From NCBI RefSeq assembly GCF_001292705.1, contig NZ_LGAK01000039.1, positions 1-49,915 on the forward strand: a stretch of 49,915 nucleotides of DNA, in the 5' to 3' direction. A model generated the notes under the pieces. The model saw only the letters and a program-made list of their open reading frames with translations. It made no database searches and had not been told where the DNA came from. Positions 46,101 to 49,915 of the stretch are shown piece by piece. Positions within the stretch are counted from its first letter, which is position 1. Every line of letters starts with the position of its first letter. The position numbers were made by a program, and so were the translations under genes. Origin of the DNA: Marinagarivorans algicola. Its GTDB lineage: Bacteria > Pseudomonadota > Gammaproteobacteria > Pseudomonadales > Cellvibrionaceae.

Positions 46101-47269
46101 TAAATACTCCGTACGCTATCGTTAATTAAGCTGCTGTTGCTGTAAGGGTTATGTGTAAAGCGTGTAAAGTCATTGGTTTGGGGGTTGTACCGGTTGAGCC
46201 CGCCGTGATCAACCGCGAGCCAAATATTATGCTGCTTGTCTTGCATTATATTCCACACGGTATCGCCGCCTATACTGCGGGGGTTTTGTGCGTCATATGT
46301 GTAGTGATAAAAGATATTACGACTTTCATCAAAACGCGAAACACCACCGCCGAGTGTGCTGAGCCATAAGAATCCTTGGTGGTCGCGCATAATGCTTGTA
46401 ATGTGATTGTGTGCGGGGCCACGGGTGCTATCGGCTGCGTGACTAAATTGCGTAAATTGCGGTTGGCCGCTGGCATGGCTTAGTTTGAATAGCCCGGCGC
46501 TTGTTGACCCCAGCCAATAGGTGCCGTCGCTATCACTATAGGTGGTATAAATTGAGGTTGTCGGTAGGGTATAAGGGGCCGGTTGGCTGGGGCTGTAAAG
46601 CGTGAGCTGCGTGCGCGAGGGTTGTAAAATGGCAAAGCCTTCGCTGCCGCCCATCAATAAAGCGTTATCGGCGGTGACCGTTAAGCTATTGAGCGATTGC
46701 GCAATTAATGTGTGTTGATAAGGGCCTTGGTATTTACTGTTAATAAAGTTGTCGGTTTTAGGATTATAGCGGCTGAGCCCTGCGCTGGTGGCTAGCCACA
46801 AAACCCCATCGTGGTCTATGGCGATATCGAGTACGGCATTGCTCGCTAGGCTGTGGGTGTCTTCGGGGTTGTGTTGGTAGCGTTTCAGTGTGTGGCCGTC
46901 AAAGCGCGCTAGCCCATGCTCGCCACCTAGCCACATAAAACCGTTTTGGTCTTGCTCAATAGCGTGCACTGTTTGCAGTGACCCGCTGCGTTCGTTTTCG
47001 TTGTATAGCAGGCGTTTAAAACGCAGCGAGGCGGGCTGAGTGTGAGGTGCGGTATCGGCCGCTGCGCGCGTGGTATTTGCAGTGAGCGTATGCGTGTATA
47101 GCACTAGGCAGATCCCGAGGCTGCACATAAGGGCCGCACGAAAGTTGAAGGCTGTACACATAAGCACCCATGCACCTGCCGCAACGGCTAGGCGTAAGCC
47201 CAAGTCATCGGCGCATGGTGCATGTGCGCGCCGCCTCAAATCGTTTTTTTGCTCCCCCAGAGTTTGCAT
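43181..47269 (-). CDS. Hybrid sensor histidine kinase with two-component propeller
   Basis: A very large protein of about 1,362 residues. After an N-terminal membrane segment (about 30-65), a periplasmic Reg_prop beta-propeller fills about 90-800 with many repeats of the form W-L-G-T-x-G-G-L-x-(R/K)-x-x-P. A Y_Y_Y domain (FNFVSPNLIHYRYRLNGFDK) follows, then TM2 (about 890-912). HisKA contains SHELRTPLNGIIGL, HATPase NAIKYSEQGTITLD and DTGVGISAEH. A Thr/Ser/Pro-rich linker joins the receiver domain (ILCVDDNSVN, ILDVMMPKMTGYQ). It is typical of polysaccharide-sensing HTCS-like regulators, but lacks a DNA-binding domain. No polysaccharide genes are adjacent. Confidence 0.93.
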   Translation of the reverse strand: MQTLGEQKNDLRRRAHAPCADDLGLRLAVAAGAWVLMCTAFNFRAALMCSLGICLVLYTHTLTANTTRAAADTAPHTQPASLRFKRLLYNENERSGSLQTVHAIEQDQNGFMWLGGEHGLARFDGHTLKRYQHNPEDTHSLASNAVLDIAIDHDGVLWLATSAGLSRYNPKTDNFINSKYQGPYQHTLIAQSLNSLTVTADNALLMGGSEGFAILQPSRTQLTLYSPSQPAPYTLPTTSIYTTYSDSDGTYWLGSTSAGLFKLSHASGQPQFTQFSHAADSTRGPAHNHITSIMRDHQGFLWLSTLGGGVSRFDESRNIFYHYTYDAQNPRSIGGDTVWNIMQDKQHNIWLAVDHGGLNRYNPQTNDFTRFTHNPYSNSSLINDSVRSIYQDRIGDLWVGTYPVGINLLDVSAQNFEHIMHTTGDPNSLSDSAILSIKQSQYGHLWIGTEGGLNAFNPNTLISQQYLAQPGTPNALQFNAVLDTAERTNGDLWVGTWSGGLHKLKAKTRHFTHYMPDGTAPIKMAANAPNTQPITGNSINSAYIWSLVIDGDYLWIGTETGGLNQYHFSTQKFRYFLPNTPANEHQVSHPHVKSIIKDHAGFIWLGTLGGLDKLNPKTGNIEHFYHQPTNQNSIIHDRIASLFEDSQHNIWLGTQGDGMTIIDKTRQKFTHITTEQGLPSGHVVSITEDAQGNIWVLTDSGIACIHPDKTITTIQKSHGLSSNNFKRNTAFFDHKATLYAGATNGITRFKPQYLLQHQADIIDQPQQALITQLKIANEVVTEGHINSPLSRSISTTTHLKLNHQQNIIELNFSAFNFVSPNLIHYRYRLNGFDKSWRETHDTPSAIYTNLPSGKYTFELQASNTQMQWPLNSTTLAIHIAPPPWLTPWAYAGYVLLFLGIINLLWRYKSKQLELQKEQTINSQLIKLDKMKDAFLANTSHELRTPLNGIIGLAESLRDELHTQLSAAQHHTFTMIIQSGLRLSHLVNDILDMSKLGKQEILLHKSQIDVYTLAQTSIALVKPLIGHKPLTIINNIAQNLPPAHADSNRLQQVFLNLLSNAIKYSEQGTITLDAKQHSTQQLQISIRDTGVGISAEHRDSIFESFNQVNNEDTREEGTGLGLSITKKLIELHGGTITLNSKVGCGSTFTFTLCAVQHQSDACPTATSLSSSVTATPATPDTSATASITSPTASPTTNEHNRPADHSPTPKDTQITPVSNTMSASQLLKSTAPSYAAETTILCVDDNSVNLMVLTAILKLHNYKTLEASSGPEALALLESNPNIHLIILDVMMPKMTGYQACEIIRQTRPIHKLPIIFLTAKDIDTEIARGFLVGGNDFATKPVQKAILLARIKVLLDMVRSNQ

Positions 47270-47536
47270 ACTCAGTGTGTTGTGCCCCAATACTTGCTTT
47301 GTCTAGGCTTTCTAGTGCTTTAAAGTGAGCTTAGCGTGCACTCTCAATAAGTGTAGGCATGAACCGTACAGTTGGAAGACTTTAGGTGCTTAACATGATG
47401 GTATTTTGGGTGTTTTAGTCACTGGAGCGCCCCAATGTGGCTTTAGGTGTGACGGGCAATAGTCTGTTTTAATGCATAGTTATGGGTTGTGAGTTGCTAT
47501 ACTGTATGCCCAATTATTAAGGCAGGCGTAAGCTCA

Positions 47537-48568
47537 ATGAATAAGTTAGAAGACGAGATTGTAAGCCCAGCCCAACCAGACCCAAGCGAAGCCCCTTTTC
47601 ATAAAATGACCCCCGACTTTGTGCTGGATGCTTTTGAGTCGCTAGGGTTTATGAGCGATGCACGCATTTACCCGCTCAACAGCTATGAAAACCGCGTGTA
47701 CCAAGTGGGTGTAGAAGACAGCGACCCTTTAATTGCCAAGTTTTACCGGCCTAATCGCTGGAGCCAAGCGCAAATATTGGAAGAGCATGCTTTTAGTTTA
47801 GAGCTGGCCGTTAACGAGGTGCCCGTTGTTGTACCACTCGAGGTAGAAGGCAAAACACTCTTTAATTATCAAGGTTACGACTTTGCTTTGTTTCCGCGTC
47901 GCGGCGGCCGCGCGCCCGAGCTTGATTGCGAAGATACGATTTATACTTTGGGCCAATCGTTAGGGCGTATTCATGCCTTAGGCCAGTTGCACCCCTTTGA
48001 TCATCGCCCAACATTAGATATGCAAAGTTTTGGTGAGCGCAGCTGTGAATACTTGCTTAGCCATAATTTCATTCCCAATACGTTACTAGAGGCTTACCAA
48101 ACCATTACGATCCAGCTATTGCAAAAAATACGCGCACGTTTCGAGCTAATCGAGTATACCCCCATTCGCTTACATGGCGATTGCCACCCCGGTAATATTT
48201 TGTGGCGCGATGACCACCCAAATTTTGTTGACTTGGATGATGCCCGCAATGGCCCAGCTGTACAAGATTTATGGATGTTATTGTCGGGTGAGCCCGATCG
48301 CCAAAGCATTCAATTAGCCAATTTAATTGATGGCTACGAAATGTTTTGTGAATTTAAACCTAAAGAGTTAGGGTTAATCGAAAGCTTGCGTACACTGCGC
48401 TTAATGCATTATGCCGCGTGGTTAGCACGCCGCTGGAACGACCCTGCCTTTCCTATGCACTTTCCTTGGTTTAATACCGAGCGCTATTGGGCTGAGCATA
48501 TTAATGAACTGCGCGAGCAACTGTTTGCCTTAGAGCAGCCCTCGCTCAAATTATCGTTAGGCAACTAA
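47537..48568 (+). CDS. srkA: Stress response kinase SrkA (YihE/RdoA)
   Basis: Serine/threonine kinase of 343 residues with an aminoglycoside-phosphotransferase fold. It shows NSYENRVYQVGVED (nucleotide loop), LIAKFYRPNRWSQAQILEEH, the catalytic loop RLHGDCHPGNILW and the metal-binding FVDLDDARNGPAVQDLWMLL. It protects cells against stress-linked death, including MazF-type. The start at 47537 (MNKLEDE) is favoured; the longer 47489 frame has no ribosome-binding site. Confidence 0.94.
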   Translation: MNKLEDEIVSPAQPDPSEAPFHKMTPDFVLDAFESLGFMSDARIYPLNSYENRVYQVGVEDSDPLIAKFYRPNRWSQAQILEEHAFSLELAVNEVPVVVPLEVEGKTLFNYQGYDFALFPRRGGRAPELDCEDTIYTLGQSLGRIHALGQLHPFDHRPTLDMQSFGERSCEYLLSHNFIPNTLLEAYQTITIQLLQKIRARFELIEYTPIRLHGDCHPGNILWRDDHPNFVDLDDARNGPAVQDLWMLLSGEPDRQSIQLANLIDGYEMFCEFKPKELGLIESLRTLRLMHYAAWLARRWNDPAFPMHFPWFNTERYWAEHINELREQLFALEQPSLKLSLGN

Positions 48569-48600
48569 GGAGCGAGGAAAAAATATATTATCCAATATAC

Positions 48601-48690
48601 TTGTTTTCTGCTTCCTCTGCTGCGTTGCTCAAAGCGTTGCATGCCCCGGCATGCGCCCCTTCGAGCGCCTTGCCGAGAAAACAGAACGCT
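48601..48690. repeat. Large imperfect hairpin after srkA
   Basis: At the core, GCATGCC (48639-48645) and GGCATGC (48648-48654) pair perfectly. On both sides pairing continues imperfectly, GCTCAAAGCG against CGCTCGAAGGGG, and the outer ends GTTTTCT and GAGAAAAC also pair. The fold covers about 80 bases. It looks like a palindromic intergenic element (REP-like) rather than a terminator. An open frame through it has no support as a gene. Confidence 0.5.
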
Positions 48691-48824
48691 ACGTCTAACT
48701 GGACAAACTATTATTACCTCGCCCCTAAAGCCAGCGCTTGCTGGCTTTTACATACAGACCAAAGCAGAAACCAAATAGCGGTCGACATAGAGACAAGATT
48801 GTTCAGCGCATAAGTTGTTGAGGC

Positions 48825-49643
48825 TTAGGCTTCAACAACTACCTCGTATGAGGTGAATTTACGCACATTAATTACCGCATTTTCAAAAATCAAATACTGC
48901 CCTTTAATGCCGACTAAAGTATCGTTAATTTCTGGCTCTTTATCAAAGTTGTACGATTTTACTTTTTTAGGAAAGTTACTGATTGGGTAGTGAATATCCT
49001 GAATAGGTACCTGTAGTACTTCTATCGCATCATCACCGTGTGCCTCGGTGATTGCCGCTAAGGCATCGGCCACTAAAGGAATAAGCTCGCTGGCTTTTGC
49101 GCTAAGGTCAACACCTTCATTATTGCCTTTTAGCATAGCTTGCCAGTGGGTTTTATCGGCCACTAATGTTGCCAGTGCCACCTCCACCAAACCCGAAACA
49201 AACCGTGTTTTGACTTTAAATATCGGCAGCCCTTGTGTGGCGCCTTGGTCTATCCAGCGGGTGGGTAATTGTGTGTGGCGGGTAATGCCGACTTTAATTC
49301 CCGATGTGTTCGATAAATATACATAGTGCGGTACAAAACAATTCTGCTCGCCCCAGCTTGGCTCGCGGCAGGTGCCTTGTGCGTAGTGGCAGGTTTCGGG
49401 TTTCATAATGCACATATCGCAACTGGCCAGCTTTTGCATACAGGGGTAGCAATGGCCTTGGCTGTAGCTTTTTTTGGTTTTTTTGCCGCAGTTGCTGCAG
49501 CTTATTGTACCGGTATGAGTGATTTTTAGGGTTTTACCTATTAACGGGTTAAGCGCCAATAACTGATCGCCGACTGGGAGTTGGTAAATAACGTTTTGGC
49601 TGTCATCTAAAGATGACACCATTTTTTTAAGAGTACCTTGCAT
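48825..49643 (-). CDS. DUF2797 family protein
   Basis: Protein of 272 residues. It has cysteine pairs in the order C-x2-C (CSNC), C-x2-C (CYPC), C-x2-C (CDMC), then C-x6-C (CHYAQGTC) and a later C, fitting several zinc sites. The segment VYLSNTSGIKVGITRHTQLP is like a GIY-YIG-type nuclease core. Matches to the DUF2797 family are good from memory; the biochemical role is unknown. It faces srkA, and the 272-base stretch 49644-49915 beyond its start shows no gene or repeat. Confidence 0.85.
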   Translation of the reverse strand: MQGTLKKMVSSLDDSQNVIYQLPVGDQLLALNPLIGKTLKITHTGTISCSNCGKKTKKSYSQGHCYPCMQKLASCDMCIMKPETCHYAQGTCREPSWGEQNCFVPHYVYLSNTSGIKVGITRHTQLPTRWIDQGATQGLPIFKVKTRFVSGLVEVALATLVADKTHWQAMLKGNNEGVDLSAKASELIPLVADALAAITEAHGDDAIEVLQVPIQDIHYPISNFPKKVKSYNFDKEPEINDTLVGIKGQYLIFENAVINVRKFTSYEVVVEA

Positions 49644-49915
49644 AATGTTTTGCGCTTACAATTTTGGGGGTGAAGATTATAGCATTGTGATGGGGAGTGG
49701 GGGTTGAGTTGAAGATGCTTGAAGGGGTAGGGCTAACTTGATGGCAGGTGAGAAAATGGACTGCGTACTCCGTTAGCATCTTGTTGAAGTAGGTGTGTGT
49801 AAATTTGAGTGCTACTTAGATCGTGTGGCCAAGTTGCTCCTGTACCGTTCTAATATCGGCCCCGCTGGAGTAGTCGGTTTTTATAAAGACGCAAATCGGT
49901 TGTGTTATAAGGGCC

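Noticed and set aside
48601-48813. Open frame of 70 codons after srkA.
   Set aside because: It is formed by the palindromic sequence and lacks a start signal or protein-like pattern.

Overview
This is chromosomal DNA from a gammaproteobacterium of moderate GC content. It looks most like a Cellvibrionaceae/Pseudomonadales-type marine heterotroph. That placement comes from gene content and order, not from a search. Two blocks keep an order known from Pseudomonas: ispB / rplU-rpmA-obg-proB, and crc-pyrE ... slmA-argB-algC-coaBC-radC-rpmB-rpmG. AlgC is the long, membrane-anchored type, and Crc is present beside pyrE. No plasmid, phage, CRISPR, rRNA or tRNA features were seen. Nearly all genes are core or housekeeping.

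Layout. 1-1.3 kb: a degenerate 170-bp repeat and the remains of a lipoprotein gene. 1.3-5.1 kb: a small basic protein, a photolyase, a DUF4124 protein, a PilZ protein and a CheX-like protein. 5.1-5.9 kb: gene-free, with a second copy of the repeat. 5.9-9.6 kb: pirin, pgi, ispB. 9.7-11.3 kb: a chemoreceptor sitting between ispB and rplU. 11.5-15.2 kb: rplU-rpmA, obgE, proB. 15.5-18.5 kb: HisC-like aminotransferase, NhaD antiporter, PqiA-like membrane protein. 18.6-20.7 kb: third repeat copy and a DUF1631 protein. 21.2-31.2 kb: crc, pyrE, a DUF4124 protein, slmA, argB, algC, coaBC, radC, rpmB, rpmG. 31.3-39.7 kb: mutM-atl, fklB, rdgC, two unknown proteins, ogt, mgtE, a HemD-like protein, ppiC and an unknown protein. 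39.7-49.6 kb: glycosyltransferase, SDR, accA, a very large hybrid sensor kinase, srkA and a DUF2797 protein.

Working relations. The block at 21-31 kb joins pyrimidine synthesis, arginine synthesis, sugar-phosphate interconversion, CoA synthesis and division control. mutM with atl, plus ogt, phrB, radC and rdgC, makes the window rich in DNA-repair functions. PilZ, CheX-like, MCP, DUF1631 and the hybrid kinase are signal-transduction genes, each standing alone.

The most unusual signal is not a gene. It is a family of about 160-175-bp non-coding elements with terminal inverted repeats (GTAACTATTCAG ... CTGAATAGTTAC). There are two clean copies, one diverged copy, one copy expanded by an internal minisatellite and one truncated copy. 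They behave like a MITE or similar small mobile element. Several long perfect inverted repeats and short tandem repeats also lie between genes.
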